64,000 bases of DNA from Vannielia litorea (lineage in GTDB: Bacteria; Pseudomonadota; Alphaproteobacteria; Rhodobacterales; Rhodobacteraceae): NCBI RefSeq assembly GCF_019801175.1, contig NZ_JAHVJR010000001.1, forward strand, positions 2,542,001 to 2,606,000. Direction: 5' to 3'. The notes beneath the pieces are model-generated. The model saw only the letters and a list, made by a program, of their open reading frames with translations, did no database searches and was not told the DNA's origin. The position numbers were made by a program, and so were the translations under genes. Below are positions 26,547-35,200 of this stretch, piece after piece. Each line of letters opens with the position of its first letter. Position 1 is the first letter of the stretch.

Positions 26547-27374
26547 CTATCCATCCAACCCGTAAAACCGTGTCGCCGTACCGCCGAACACATCGGCCCG
26601 CTCGGCCTCAGAAAGCCCCCGCGTGAGCACCTGCGCCGCGGCAAACCAGCCCTCGTAATCGCCTGCCAGCTCCAGCACCGGCCAGTCGCTGCCCCACATA
26701 ACGCGAGCCGGGCCGAAGACATCCAGCACATGGCCCGCCACCTCGCGCAAAGTCTCGGCACCCCAGCCCGGCCCGTACTCATTGGCCAGCCCCGAAAGTT
26801 TGCAATGCACCTGCGGATGCGCCGCCAGCGCCGCCATCCCCTCGCGCCACGCCGCACCCGGATCGGTGCCGTCGAACACCTGCTTGGCGCAATGGTCGAT
26901 CACAACCGGCAGCTCGGGCACATCGGCCACGAAGCGCTCCAGCATCGGCAAGTGCCGGGGTGTCACCAGCGCATCAAACCGCAGCCCCGCGCGGGCCACA
27001 TAGCGCAGCCCCTCGACCACGGCGGGCCGCAGCAGCCACTCCGTGTCTTCGATATCCTGCAGCATCGGGCGCAGGCTCTTCAGCGCCGGATGGGCGATGC
27101 GGGCAAGCTGGCCCGGCACGTCGCCCTCGAGGTCGATCCAGCCGACCACGCCCTGCACCAGCGGGCTCTCCTCGGCGATCGCGAGCAAAAACTCGGTCTC
27201 CGCCACCGTCGGAGCCGCCTGCACCAGAACCGTGCCGCCCACGCCGCAGGCCTCTGCAAAGGGCGCCAGATGCTCGGGGCCGTAGTCGCGCCGGATCGCG
27301 GCCACGCTCTCGTCCATCCAGCCGTAATCACCCCGGTCGATCTTCCAGAAATGCTGATGCGCGTCGATCTTCAT
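26547..27374 (-). CDS. Amidohydrolase-family sugar lactonase (L-fuconolactonase type, COG3618)
   Basis: 275 residues, TIM-barrel metal hydrolase. Metal site begins MKIDAHQHFWK (His-x-His), with later VVIDHCAKQ and MWGSDWPVLE providing the usual His and Asp. COG3618 enzymes hydrolyse L-fucono-1,5-lactone and similar lactones to the sugar acid. The start at 27374 follows GGGAGGGCCGCC. It lies 10 bases upstream of the mutarotase gene on the same strand, and converts the product expected from the aldo/keto reductase. Confidence 0.86.
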   Translation of the reverse strand: MKIDAHQHFWKIDRGDYGWMDESVAAIRRDYGPEHLAPFAEACGVGGTVLVQAAPTVAETEFLLAIAEESPLVQGVVGWIDLEGDVPGQLARIAHPALKSLRPMLQDIEDTEWLLRPAVVEGLRYVARAGLRFDALVTPRHLPMLERFVADVPELPVVIDHCAKQVFDGTDPGAAWREGMAALAAHPQVHCKLSGLANEYGPGWGAETLREVAGHVLDVFGPARVMWGSDWPVLELAGDYEGWFAAAQVLTRGLSEAERADVFGGTATRFYGLDG

Positions 27375-27476
27375 GGCGGCCCTCCCCGGCCGAAACTTTC
27401 TGCCCGCCGCCGCGCTGTCAACTACCGTTGCCATCCCGCGCCCGCGCCGCCATGGTGCGCCGCAATGGAGGGCAGG

Positions 27477-28205
27477 ATGAACCGATTTTCACTTGAAGGC
27501 CGCAAGGCGCTCGTCACCGGGGCAAACGCCGGCATAGGCCAGGCCATCGCCTTGGGTCTGGCCCGCGCGGGCGCCCATGTCACCTGCGCGGGCCGGCGGG
27601 GCTGCGGTGAGACGCTGGAAATGATCGGCGGCGGCGACGAACTCCTGCTCGACTTCGCCGACCCGATGGCGGCCCGCGACACCTTCACCGGTGCCGGCTA
27701 CGACATCCTCGTCAACAACGCCGGCATCATCCGCCGCGCCGATGCGGTCGATTTCACAGAGGCCGACTGGGATGATGTGATCGACGTGAACCTGAAGGCT
27801 CTCTTCTTCACCTGCCAGTCCTTCGCCAAGGCCGCACTCGCCGAGGAGCGCCCCGCCAAGATCATCAACATCGCCTCCTTGCTGAGCTTTCAGGGCGGCA
27901 TCCGGGTGCCCAGCTATACCGCCTCCAAGCACGGCGTGGCAGGGCTGACCAAGCTCATGGCCAATGAATGGGCGGCGCAGGGCGTGAACGTGAACGCCAT
28001 CGCGCCGGGGTACATCGAAACCGCAAACACCGAGGCCCTGCGGGCCGACGCGCAGCGCAACAAGGCCATTCTGGAGCGCATCCCCGCAGGCCGTTGGGGC
28101 CAGCCCGAAGATATCGCCGATACTGCCGTCTTCCTCGCCGCGCCCGCCTCGGACTACCTGCACGGCGCGGTCATCAACGTCGACGGCGGCTGGCTCGCCC
28201 GCTGA
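27477..28205 (+). CDS. kduD: Short-chain dehydrogenase, KduD-like (2-keto-3-deoxy-sugar-acid dehydrogenase)
   Basis: 242 residues, classical SDR. VTGANAGIGQAIALGLARAG binds NAD, NNAGI follows, and the catalytic set is S (NIASLLSFQGG) with YTASK. The segment FQGGIRVPSYTASKHG, MANEWA and the end VDGGWLAR match the KduD group very closely. In pectin catabolism KduD acts on 2-keto-3-deoxygluconate intermediates; in an oxidative fucose route the same chemistry would oxidise 2-keto-3-deoxy-L-fuconate. Divergent from the lactonase gene with 102 bases between. Confidence 0.82.
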   Translation: MNRFSLEGRKALVTGANAGIGQAIALGLARAGAHVTCAGRRGCGETLEMIGGGDELLLDFADPMAARDTFTGAGYDILVNNAGIIRRADAVDFTEADWDDVIDVNLKALFFTCQSFAKAALAEERPAKIINIASLLSFQGGIRVPSYTASKHGVAGLTKLMANEWAAQGVNVNAIAPGYIETANTEALRADAQRNKAILERIPAGRWGQPEDIADTAVFLAAPASDYLHGAVINVDGGWLAR

Positions 28206-28275
28206 GGGCCCCGCTTCCCCTCCCCGTTCCACCCCGCTAGGGTCGCGCTCCGAGGAGACCGCCCGAGGAGCACCC

Positions 28276-28740
28276 ATGTATTTCGACCCGCCCCCGCTGA
28301 CCCACGCCTTCGACCTGCGCGTCGAGCTGGACCCGATCATGGAGATGGGTCCGGGCCGCGCCGGGCAGCGCCGGATCATCCCGATCATCGGCGGCACCGT
28401 CACCGGCGAGCGTATCTGCGGCGAAGTCCTCAACCTCGGCGCCGACTGGCAGACCATCTTCGATAGCGGCCTCGCCGAACTCGACACGCGCTACGCCATG
28501 CGCACCCATGACGGCGCGGTGATCGAGATCATCAACTTCGGCCTCCGCCACGGCCCGCCCGAGGTGATGGCCCGCGTCGCGGCGGGCGAAGATGTCGACC
28601 CGGCGGAGTATTACATGCGCACCCATTGCCGCCTTGAAACGGGCGATCCGCGCTACGCATGGGTCAACCGCCAGCTCTTCATCGGCATCGGTGGCCGCCG
28701 TGCCATCCGGGTCGAAATCTCGGTCTACGAGCTGTCATGA
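28276..28740 (+). CDS. DUF3237-domain protein
   Basis: 154 residues, DUF3237 family (beta-barrel fold, function unproven). Family-typical parts are IPIIGGTVTGERICGEVLNLGADWQ and YAMRTHDGAVIEIIN, with YYMRTHCRLETGDPRYAWVNRQLFIG near the end. GAGGAGCACCC precedes the ATG. It overlaps the next gene as ATGA, so the two are coupled. Members often sit in sugar or aromatic catabolic clusters. No catalytic role can be assigned from sequence. Confidence 0.85.
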   Translation: MYFDPPPLTHAFDLRVELDPIMEMGPGRAGQRRIIPIIGGTVTGERICGEVLNLGADWQTIFDSGLAELDTRYAMRTHDGAVIEIINFGLRHGPPEVMARVAAGEDVDPAEYYMRTHCRLETGDPRYAWVNRQLFIGIGGRRAIRVEISVYELS

Positions 28741-29996
28741 AAGGCCCCGGCAAGCTCCTCGCAAGAAGCGGCCCCACCGGCCCTGGCCCCGCCGATGCAC
28801 CGGGCTTCTGGCTTGAAAACGAGGCGCACCGTGACTGGCTCGCGGCGGACGCCCTCAAGCAGTTCGAGTTCTTCCGCAAGGCCAAGCGCAAGGACGGCGG
28901 CTTTCACACCCTCGATTGGAAGGGCAAACCCCTGCGCAGCCAGCTGCAGGAGCTGCACAGCACCACCCGGATGATCCACACCTATGCGATGGCCGAGCTC
29001 TGCGGCGCGGGCGGGGCCGACATGGTCGATCACGGCATGCAATACCTCGCCCAAGGCCATGCCGATGGCGAGGGCTGGGCCTGGGGCGCCGAGGGCTCCG
29101 CCCCCTCCGATCGGCGGCGCATGGCCTATGGCCATGTCTTCGTGCTGCTCGCCGCCTCCTCCGCCCACCTCATCGGCCACCCCGGCGGCCAGCCGCTGAT
29201 CGATCAGGCCTCGCAGGTGTTGATAGACCATTTCTGGGAGGAGGAGCCGGGCCTCTTCGGCGCCGATTTCGGCCCGGACTGGAGCCCGCTCGACAGCTAC
29301 CGCGGCATGAACGCCAACATGCACGGGGTCGAGGCCCTCCTAGCCGCCTATGAGGCCACCGGCTGGGAAGATTACCTCAACCGCGCAGGCGGCATCCTCG
29401 GCTTCTTCCTCGGCCAGATGGCCCCGGCCTACGGCTGGCGCATCCCCGAGCACTATGGCCCCGACTGGTCAGTCGACCTTGGCTACGATGGCGACCCGAT
29501 GTTCCGCCCCGCAGGCACCACGCCCGGCCACAGCCTCGAATTCGCCCGCCTCCTGCTCCAACACTGGGATCTCTCCGGCCGCCCCGAGAACGAGGCGCCC
29601 TCCGTCGCCCACGACCTCGCGCAGCAGGCCCTCACCGATGGCTGGGCCGACGACGGCGGGCTGATCTACACCGTGGATTTCGACGGCGCCCCATTGCTGA
29701 CCGACCGCTACTGGTGGCCGGTGACGGAGGGCATCGGCGTGCTGGCCTCGCTGATCAAGCTCGACCCGCAGGAGATCTACGAAGAGTGGTATCGCAGGCT
29801 CTGGACCTTCGCTCATGAGCACTTCATCGACCACAAGCGCGGCGGCTGGTATCCGGCGCTGAACGCCAAGGGCAAGCCGGTCGAGACCCAGTTCAAGGGC
29901 AAGCCGGATATCTACCACGCGCTTCAGGCCACACTCTACCCGCTCGCGCCCGGCCTCTCCCGCCAGATCACCTCGCTGCCGCTGATTACCCCTTAG
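28737..29996 (+). CDS. N-acylglucosamine 2-epimerase (AGE) family sugar isomerase
   Basis: 419 residues, alpha/alpha-barrel AGE superfamily (relatives include D-mannose isomerase and sulfoquinovose isomerase YihS). Conserved parts: LHSTTRMIHTYAMA, GMNANMHGVEALLAAYEATG (catalytic His region), TTPGHSLEFARLLL with a second His, and WWPVTEGIGVLASL. It catalyses aldose-ketose or epimer exchange on an unphosphorylated sugar. Overlap with the DUF3237 gene suggests a joint role. Exact sugar unknown. It ends 8 bases from the convergent phnM stop. Confidence 0.85.
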   Translation: MKGPGKLLARSGPTGPGPADAPGFWLENEAHRDWLAADALKQFEFFRKAKRKDGGFHTLDWKGKPLRSQLQELHSTTRMIHTYAMAELCGAGGADMVDHGMQYLAQGHADGEGWAWGAEGSAPSDRRRMAYGHVFVLLAASSAHLIGHPGGQPLIDQASQVLIDHFWEEEPGLFGADFGPDWSPLDSYRGMNANMHGVEALLAAYEATGWEDYLNRAGGILGFFLGQMAPAYGWRIPEHYGPDWSVDLGYDGDPMFRPAGTTPGHSLEFARLLLQHWDLSGRPENEAPSVAHDLAQQALTDGWADDGGLIYTVDFDGAPLLTDRYWWPVTEGIGVLASLIKLDPQEIYEEWYRRLWTFAHEHFIDHKRGGWYPALNAKGKPVETQFKGKPDIYHALQATLYPLAPGLSRQITSLPLITP

Positions 29997-30004
29997 GCCG
30001 CGCC

Positions 30005-31153
30005 TCAGGCCACCCGCCGCCCGTGGCTCCAGACTGCGCGGATCACCGGCGTGTCGCCGAGCAGCGACACTCGCACCATATCGGCCTTCAGCCCCGGCGC
30101 GATCCGCCCCCGGTCGCTGAGGCCCGTGGCGCGGGCCGGGGTGGAGGTCACCGTGGCCACCGCGCGCGGCAGGTCATCCCACAGCGCGGCAAGCCGGAAC
30201 GCGGAGGTCAGCAGCGCCGAAGGCACGTAGTCGGAAGAGACGATATCGAGCAGGTCCGCCTCGGCCAGCGCCTGCGCCGCCACGTTGCCGGAGTGCGAGC
30301 CGCCCCTGATCAGGTTGGGTGCGCCCATCATCACCGCGATGCCATGGGCGTGGCAGGCGCGGGCGGCCTCTTCGGTGGTGGGAAACTCCGCCAGCCGGAT
30401 GCCATAGCCCGCCGAGGTCGCCACATGGGCCGCCGTGGTGTCATCATGGCTGGCCAGCACCGCGCCGAACCGCCCCGCCGCCGCCACCGTGGCCGCTTCA
30501 TGCGCCTCGCCATAGGTCTCGCGTAACGCCTTGAGCTGGGTCACGTGCGCTTCGAACTCGGCATCCGAAAGCCCGCGCTTGCCCTGCACATAGGCACGCA
30601 GCTGGTCGATATCGGCAAACTGGCGCTGGCCGGGGGTGTGATCCATCAGGCTGACAATGCCGACCCGGTCGTCAGGGCCAAAGGCATCGAGCTCTTCGGC
30701 CAGCGTGGCTGAGCACACCTCGGCCCGCAGGTGCAGGAAATGGCTGATCCGCAACGCCCCGGCCCCGCGCAGCTGCATCAGCTCGCTGGCCAGCCTGCGG
30801 GCATATTCGCCGTATCCGGTTTTGGCATCCGGAATCGAGCCAACCCGCAGCGCGTCGAACACCGTAGTGATGCCGACGCTGGCCAACTCGCCGTCATGGG
30901 CGAGGATCGCGGCATCATGCGGCCAGTCCACTTGCGGGCGCGGCTGGATATGGCGCTCGAGGTTGTCGGTGTGCAGCTCGATCAGGCCGGGGATCAGTAG
31001 GTCGCCGCCCATATCCTCCCCGATCGCTGTCGCGGTGGACACATCGGTGATCTCGCCGCCCTGCATCCGCACGGCACCCTGCACAACCTCACCCTCCAGC
31101 ACGATCCGGGCATTGGTCAGAACGGTCTCCGCAGGGGCTTGCATATCCATCAC
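30005..31153 (-). CDS. phnM: Alpha-D-ribose 1-methylphosphonate 5-triphosphate diphosphatase PhnM
   Basis: 382 residues, amidohydrolase fold. Releases pyrophosphate from the ribosyl triphosphate intermediate of the C-P lyase pathway. Seen: LLIPGLIELHTDNLERHI with its metal histidine, SLMDHTPGQRQF, ASHDDTTAAHV and the C-terminal DYVPSALL. A GTG at 31153 overlaps the phnN stop (GTGA) and has GGAG 8 bases upstream; an ATG follows directly. Last gene of phnGHIJKLNM. Confidence 0.95.
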   Translation of the reverse strand: MMDMQAPAETVLTNARIVLEGEVVQGAVRMQGGEITDVSTATAIGEDMGGDLLIPGLIELHTDNLERHIQPRPQVDWPHDAAILAHDGELASVGITTVFDALRVGSIPDAKTGYGEYARRLASELMQLRGAGALRISHFLHLRAEVCSATLAEELDAFGPDDRVGIVSLMDHTPGQRQFADIDQLRAYVQGKRGLSDAEFEAHVTQLKALRETYGEAHEAATVAAAGRFGAVLASHDDTTAAHVATSAGYGIRLAEFPTTEEAARACHAHGIAVMMGAPNLIRGGSHSGNVAAQALAEADLLDIVSSDYVPSALLTSAFRLAALWDDLPRAVATVTSTPARATGLSDRGRIAPGLKADMVRVSLLGDTPVIRAVWSHGRRVA

Positions 31154-31689
31154 GGGGTGGTCTCCTTGAGGTCCAGCGCGGCGAGGAGCTGGGCCACAGC
31201 CTCCTCCAGCGCGCCGGAATTGTCGATGGTGGTCACGTCGAGGCCCTCCGGCAGCGGCAGGTTCGCGCGCGCCAGCCGTCCTTCGATCTGCGACGCGCTC
31301 TCGCGGCCCCGCGCGGTGAGCCGCGCACGCAGCACCTCTTCCGAGGCGGTCACATGCAGCACCCGGAGGCCCGGAAAGGCCGCCGCGGCGGCCCCCAGCA
31401 TGGCGCGCGATCCGTTGAACAGCACGGTCTCGCCCCGCGCCGCCCGCTCGGCAGCCTCACGTGGGATGCCGTAAGAGAGGCCATGCGCCGACCAGCTGAG
31501 CGCAAAGGCCCCGTCGGCCCGCAGCTGGCGAAAACTGTCTTCCGTCACCGGGCGATGGTCCTCTCCGGTGGCGGCCGCGCGGGTCACGACCCGCCGCGTC
31601 AGGTGAACCTCCGGCCGCGCTGCCTTGGCCGCCGCCATCAGCGTGTCCTTCCCCGCGCCCGAGGGGCCGACGACGGCAAAAATACTCAT
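31150..31689 (-). CDS. phnN: Ribose 1,5-bisphosphate phosphokinase PhnN
   Basis: 179 residues, guanylate-kinase-like P-loop fold with GPSGAGKDT near the N-terminus. Phosphorylates ribose 1,5-bisphosphate to PRPP, returning the ribose carried through C-P lyase to nucleotide synthesis. Its ATG overlaps the phnL stop as ATGA, and its own stop overlaps phnM. The order L-N-M is the common alphaproteobacterial layout. Confidence 0.94.
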   Translation of the reverse strand: MSIFAVVGPSGAGKDTLMAAAKAARPEVHLTRRVVTRAAATGEDHRPVTEDSFRQLRADGAFALSWSAHGLSYGIPREAAERAARGETVLFNGSRAMLGAAAAAFPGLRVLHVTASEEVLRARLTARGRESASQIEGRLARANLPLPEGLDVTTIDNSGALEEAVAQLLAALDLKETTP

Positions 31690-32369
31690 GCCGCCCTCGC
31701 CGGGGTGAACCCCGTCACATCGACCACCAGGTCACAAACCCGGCCCCGCGCCTCCTCATCGTGGAAGATTCCCACGATCGCCGCGCCCCGCGCCTTGGCC
31801 TCTTCGATCAGCGCCAGAACGACCTCGCGGTTGGTGGCATCGAGCGAGGCGGTCGGCTCATCGAGCAGCAGCGCCGGAAAGGCGTGGGCGAAGCCGCGGG
31901 CGATATTCACCCGCTGCTGCTCGCCGCCCGAGAAAGTGGTGGGCGACAGGCCCCAAAGCGTGCGCGGAATGTTCAGCCGTTCAAGCAACTCCTCCGCCCG
32001 ACCGAGCGCCTCTTCGCTGCTGCGGCCCAGCGCCAACAGGGGTTCGGCCACCACCTCGCGGGTCGGCACCCGGGGCACAACGCGCAGGAACTGGCTGACA
32101 TAGCCAAGGGTCTCCCGCCGCAATGCCAGCACCTCCCGCGGCTCGGCGCGGGCCACATCCGTTGTGCCAACCATGATGCTACCCGAGGCGGCAAGGTAAT
32201 TGCCCCAGATCATCCGCATCAGCGTGCTCTTGCCCGCCCCGCTCTCGCCGGTCAGCGCCACGCATTCGCCCGGCGCCACCTTAAGCGAGGCCCCGCGCAT
32301 CACCTCGATCACTGCACCCCCCTGATTGTGCAGGGTAAAACTCTTTGAAACGTCGCGAAGTTCGATCAT
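31686..32369 (-). CDS. phnL: C-P lyase ABC-type subunit PhnL
   Basis: 227 residues with the ABC ATPase fold: Walker A GESGAGKST, signature FSGGEQQRVNIARG and Walker B LLLDEPTASLD. PhnL belongs to the C-P lyase machinery, not to a transporter, and is needed for the pathway in E. coli. It begins 1 base after the phnK stop. High similarity to PhnK reflects common ancestry; position and the FSGGEQQRVN signature distinguish it. Confidence 0.95.
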   Translation of the reverse strand: MIELRDVSKSFTLHNQGGAVIEVMRGASLKVAPGECVALTGESGAGKSTLMRMIWGNYLAASGSIMVGTTDVARAEPREVLALRRETLGYVSQFLRVVPRVPTREVVAEPLLALGRSSEEALGRAEELLERLNIPRTLWGLSPTTFSGGEQQRVNIARGFAHAFPALLLDEPTASLDATNREVVLALIEEAKARGAAIVGIFHDEEARGRVCDLVVDVTGFTPARAA

Positions 32370-32370
32370 G

Positions 32371-33141
32371 TCACACCTGCAAAACGGAGCTGACGAGCAG
32401 CTGGGTATAGGGATGCTGCGGATCGTCCAGCACCTGGTCGGTCAGCCCGGTCTCGACCACGCGGCCCAATTTCATCACCATCAGCCGATGCGCCAGCAGG
32501 CGAACCACGGCGAGGTCATGAGTAACGATGAGCGCCGAAAGCCCCATCTCGCGCACGAGGCTGCGCAGCAGGTCGAGCAGCCGCGCCTGCACGCTCACAT
32601 CCAGTCCACCGGTCGGCTCATCCATGAACACCAGCCGCGGCCCGGTCACGAGGTTGCGGGCGATCTGGAGCCGCTGCTGCATGCCCCCCGAAAAGGCGCG
32701 TGGGCGGTCGTCTATCCGGTCTTCGGTGATCTCGACCCGGCCCAGCCAGTCCGTCGCCGTCTCGCGGATCTGGCCATAGTGCCGCGCCCCCACCGCCATC
32801 AGCCGCTCGCCCACATTGCCCCCCGCGCTGACGCTCATGCGCAACCCGTCCCGCGGGTTCTGATGCACAAAGGCCCAATCCGTCCGCCCCAGCATCCGCC
32901 GCTCCGGCTCGCTCATGGTCACCGTATCGCGCGGTCCCTCGGCGCGGGTGTCGAACACCACACTGCCCTGATCCGGCGTCAGATGCCCAGCAAGGCAGGA
33001 GAGCAGCGTGGACTTGCCCGAGCCGCTCTCACCCACGATCCCCATCACCTCGCCGGGGTAGAGATCGAAAGAGACATCGGTGCAGCCGATGCGGGAGCCG
33101 TAGGTCTTGCGGATTCCCTGAACTGAGAGGAGCGGAGTCAT
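32371..33141 (-). CDS. phnK: C-P lyase ABC-type subunit PhnK
   Basis: 256 residues, ABC ATPase resembling oligopeptide-transport ATPases. Walker A GESGSGKST, FSGGMQQRLQIARNL and LVFMDEPTGGLD are intact. PhnK docks onto the PhnGHIJ core complex. The ATG at 33141 overlaps the phnJ stop as ATGA; a longer frame upstream is phnJ-overlapping and is not used. Confidence 0.95.
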   Translation of the reverse strand: MTPLLSVQGIRKTYGSRIGCTDVSFDLYPGEVMGIVGESGSGKSTLLSCLAGHLTPDQGSVVFDTRAEGPRDTVTMSEPERRMLGRTDWAFVHQNPRDGLRMSVSAGGNVGERLMAVGARHYGQIRETATDWLGRVEITEDRIDDRPRAFSGGMQQRLQIARNLVTGPRLVFMDEPTGGLDVSVQARLLDLLRSLVREMGLSALIVTHDLAVVRLLAHRLMVMKLGRVVETGLTDQVLDDPQHPYTQLLVSSVLQV

Positions 33142-33986
33142 GCGGCTGCCTCCTGCCGGGTGGCGCAATGGTCGGTGTCGGAGCAGACATACATCCGGCT
33201 GCCCGCGTCATCTGTGATGATCTCGTCAAGGTATGTGTCGGAAGCGCCGCAGAGGGCGCAATCGTGCGGCGCCTTGCCCGCAACGAAGGGATGATCCTCG
33301 AAGTCGAGACTCACCACCTGCGTATAGGGCGGGATCGCGTAGATCCGCTGCTCGCGGCCCGCGCCAAAAAGCTGAATCGCCGCCATCTCCATCTTCGGGT
33401 TGTCGAACTTGGGGATTGGGCTCGGGTCCATCACGTAACGGCCCTCCACCTTCACCGGGTAGGCATAGGCGGTGGCGATCTCGCCGTGGCGGGCAATGTC
33501 CTCGTAGAGCTTCACGTGCATCAGCCCGTAGTCCTCCAGCGCATGCATCCGGCGCGTCTCGGTCTCGCGCGGCTCCAAAAAGCGCAGCGGCTCTGGGATC
33601 GGCACCTGATACACGAGGATCTGCCCCTCGGTCAGCGGCGTCTCGGGGATACGGTGGCGGGTCTGGATCACCGTGGCCTCTGCCGTGCGCTCGGTCGTCT
33701 CCACCCCCGCCGTCCGCTCGAAGAACTTGCGGATGGAGACCGCGTTCGTCGTGTCATCGGCGCCTTGGTCGATCACCTTGAAGCTGTCGTCGGGGGTGAG
33801 GCAGGCCGCGCTCACTTGCACCCCGCCGGTGCCCCAGCCGTAAGGCATGGGCATCTCGCGGGAAGCAAAGGGCACCTGGTAGCCGGGGATGGCGATGCCC
33901 TTCAGGATCGCACGGCGGATCATCCGCTTGGTCTCTTCGTCGAGATAGGCGAAGTTGTAGGCCCCGCCCGGAACACTCTCGTCCAT
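33138..33986 (-). CDS. phnJ: C-P lyase catalytic subunit PhnJ (radical SAM)
   Basis: 282 residues. Breaks the carbon-phosphorus bond of ribose 1-phosphonate 5-phosphate by radical chemistry. The four cysteines sit at 243, 246, 268 and 274, each offset by exactly two from E. coli PhnJ (241, 244, 266, 272), so the iron-sulfur and catalytic cysteines are all present. ATG at 33986 gives the conserved start (YNFAYLDEETKRMIRRAILK). An in-frame ATG at 34112 overlaps the phnI stop and would add 42 unconserved residues; I reject it. The 122-base gap to phnI is unusual because these genes normally touch. Confidence 0.96.
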   Translation of the reverse strand: MDESVPGGAYNFAYLDEETKRMIRRAILKGIAIPGYQVPFASREMPMPYGWGTGGVQVSAACLTPDDSFKVIDQGADDTTNAVSIRKFFERTAGVETTERTAEATVIQTRHRIPETPLTEGQILVYQVPIPEPLRFLEPRETETRRMHALEDYGLMHVKLYEDIARHGEIATAYAYPVKVEGRYVMDPSPIPKFDNPKMEMAAIQLFGAGREQRIYAIPPYTQVVSLDFEDHPFVAGKAPHDCALCGASDTYLDEIITDDAGSRMYVCSDTDHCATRQEAAA

Positions 33987-34019
33987 GCCTGCGTTTTCCT
34001 TGCTGAAAGGAGCCGCAAT

Positions 34020-34106
34020 ATGGATATCGGCAGCTACCTCATGGGGTTTTTCTCCGGCCTCGCCGTGGCCGGGGTGCTCTGGTTTGCCCTGACGAAGACC
34101 CGCTAG
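34020..34106 (+). CDS. Possible 28-residue single-helix membrane protein, antisense inside the phn operon
   Basis: In the phnI-phnJ gap, on the opposite strand, an ATG is preceded by AAAGGAG at 7 bases, one of the best ribosome sites in the window. The frame encodes 28 residues: a short polar start (MDIGSY), a hydrophobic helix (LMGFFSGLAVAGVLWFAL) and a basic end (TKTR), which matches a small inner-membrane protein with the positive end inside. The frame fills most of the 122-base gap. No family is recognised. It could be chance, but the ribosome site, helix and gap placement agree. Confidence 0.5.
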   Translation: MDIGSYLMGFFSGLAVAGVLWFALTKTR

Positions 34107-34108
34107 GC

Positions 34109-35197
34109 TCATTCCGCCGCCTCCTGCTGTTGCCCGGCCGTCGCCTCTGCTCGCAGCTTCCGCACCAGCTCAAGTTCGGCCTGAAAATCCACGTAATGCG
34201 GCAGCTTGATGTGCTCCAGAAAGCCCGTCGCTTGGATATTGTCGGAATGCGCGATGACGAACTCCTCATCCTGCGCGGGAGCACCGAGGTTGTCCTCCCC
34301 CAGCTCCTCCCAGCGCAGCGCCCGGTCGACCAGCGCCATCGAGATCGCCTTGCGCTCGGTCTGGCCAAAGACCAGCCCGTAACCACGGGTGAACTGCGGC
34401 GGCTCGGTCTTGCTGCCGGTGAACTGGTTCACCGTCTCGCACTCGGTCAGCACCACCTCCCCGATCTCCACCGAGAACCCCAGCTCGGGGATCTCCATCT
34501 CCACCGGCACCGCGCCGATGCGCAGCTCTCCCACGAAGGGGTGATTGCGCCCGTAGCCGCGCTGGGTGGAATAGGCCATCGACAGCACGAAGCCCTCGTC
34601 GCCCCTGGTCAGCGCCTGAAGTCGCAGCGGCCGCCCGGCCGGAAACTCCAGCGGCGCGCGGGTCAGGTCGGGTGGGACCTCTTCGCTCGCCGCCTCCTGC
34701 TGGATCAACCCGTCACGGCCAAGCATCTCGGTCACGCGGGGCATCGGCGCCTCCTCGGCCAGCGCCTCTCGCGCGGCGGGCGGCTCACCCTCGGCCGCCA
34801 GGGCAAAGTCGATCAGCCGGTGGGTATAGTCGAACGTCGGCCCCAGCACCTGCCCGCCCGGCGCATCCTTGAAGGTCGCGCTGATCCGCCGGTCGCAAGC
34901 CATCTCGCCGGTCTCCACCGGCTCCGCCGAGCCGAAGCGCGGCAGCGTGGTGCGATAGGCGCGAATGAGGAAGATCGCCTCGATCAGGTCACCCCGCGCC
35001 TGCTTGATCGCCAGCGCCGCAAGGTCGGGGTCATAGAGCGAGCCCTCCGCCATCACCCGGTTCACCGCCAGCGCCATCTGCCCGCGGATCTGCGCCACGC
35101 TCAGCTCGGGCACGCTCACATCGCCCCGCCGCTCCTCGGCCAGCCACTCATGGGCCGCATCAATCGCCCGCTCGCCGCCTTTCACCGCAACATACAT
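34109..35197 (-). CDS. phnI: C-P lyase core subunit PhnI
   Basis: 362 residues. With ATP and phosphonate, PhnI (helped by G, H and L) replaces adenine to form ribose 1-phosphonate 5-triphosphate. Recognised from MYVAVKGGERAIDAAHEWL, QIRGQMALAVNRVMAEGSLYDP, YSTQRGYGRNHPFVGELRIG, CETVNQFTG and HSDNIQATGFLEHIKLPHYVDFQAE. Starts 3 bases after the phnH stop. C-terminal tail is glutamine/glutamate-rich. Confidence 0.96.
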   Translation of the reverse strand: MYVAVKGGERAIDAAHEWLAEERRGDVSVPELSVAQIRGQMALAVNRVMAEGSLYDPDLAALAIKQARGDLIEAIFLIRAYRTTLPRFGSAEPVETGEMACDRRISATFKDAPGGQVLGPTFDYTHRLIDFALAAEGEPPAAREALAEEAPMPRVTEMLGRDGLIQQEAASEEVPPDLTRAPLEFPAGRPLRLQALTRGDEGFVLSMAYSTQRGYGRNHPFVGELRIGAVPVEMEIPELGFSVEIGEVVLTECETVNQFTGSKTEPPQFTRGYGLVFGQTERKAISMALVDRALRWEELGEDNLGAPAQDEEFVIAHSDNIQATGFLEHIKLPHYVDFQAELELVRKLRAEATAGQQQEAAE

Positions 35198-35200
35198 CGC

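Noticed and set aside
21494..29996. Reading the second sugar cluster as sulfoquinovose catabolism because of the AGE/YihS-like isomerase
   Set aside because: The sulfo-sugar pathway markers (sulfolactaldehyde enzymes, sulfo-sugar kinase or aldolase) are absent, while the mutarotase and fuconolactonase-type genes point to a 6-deoxysugar.
33987..34112. Longer PhnJ start at the ATG overlapping the phnI stop (42 extra residues)
   Set aside because: The conserved PhnJ N-terminus begins at 33986; the extension resembles nothing in PhnJ and is the complement of the small plus-strand frame.
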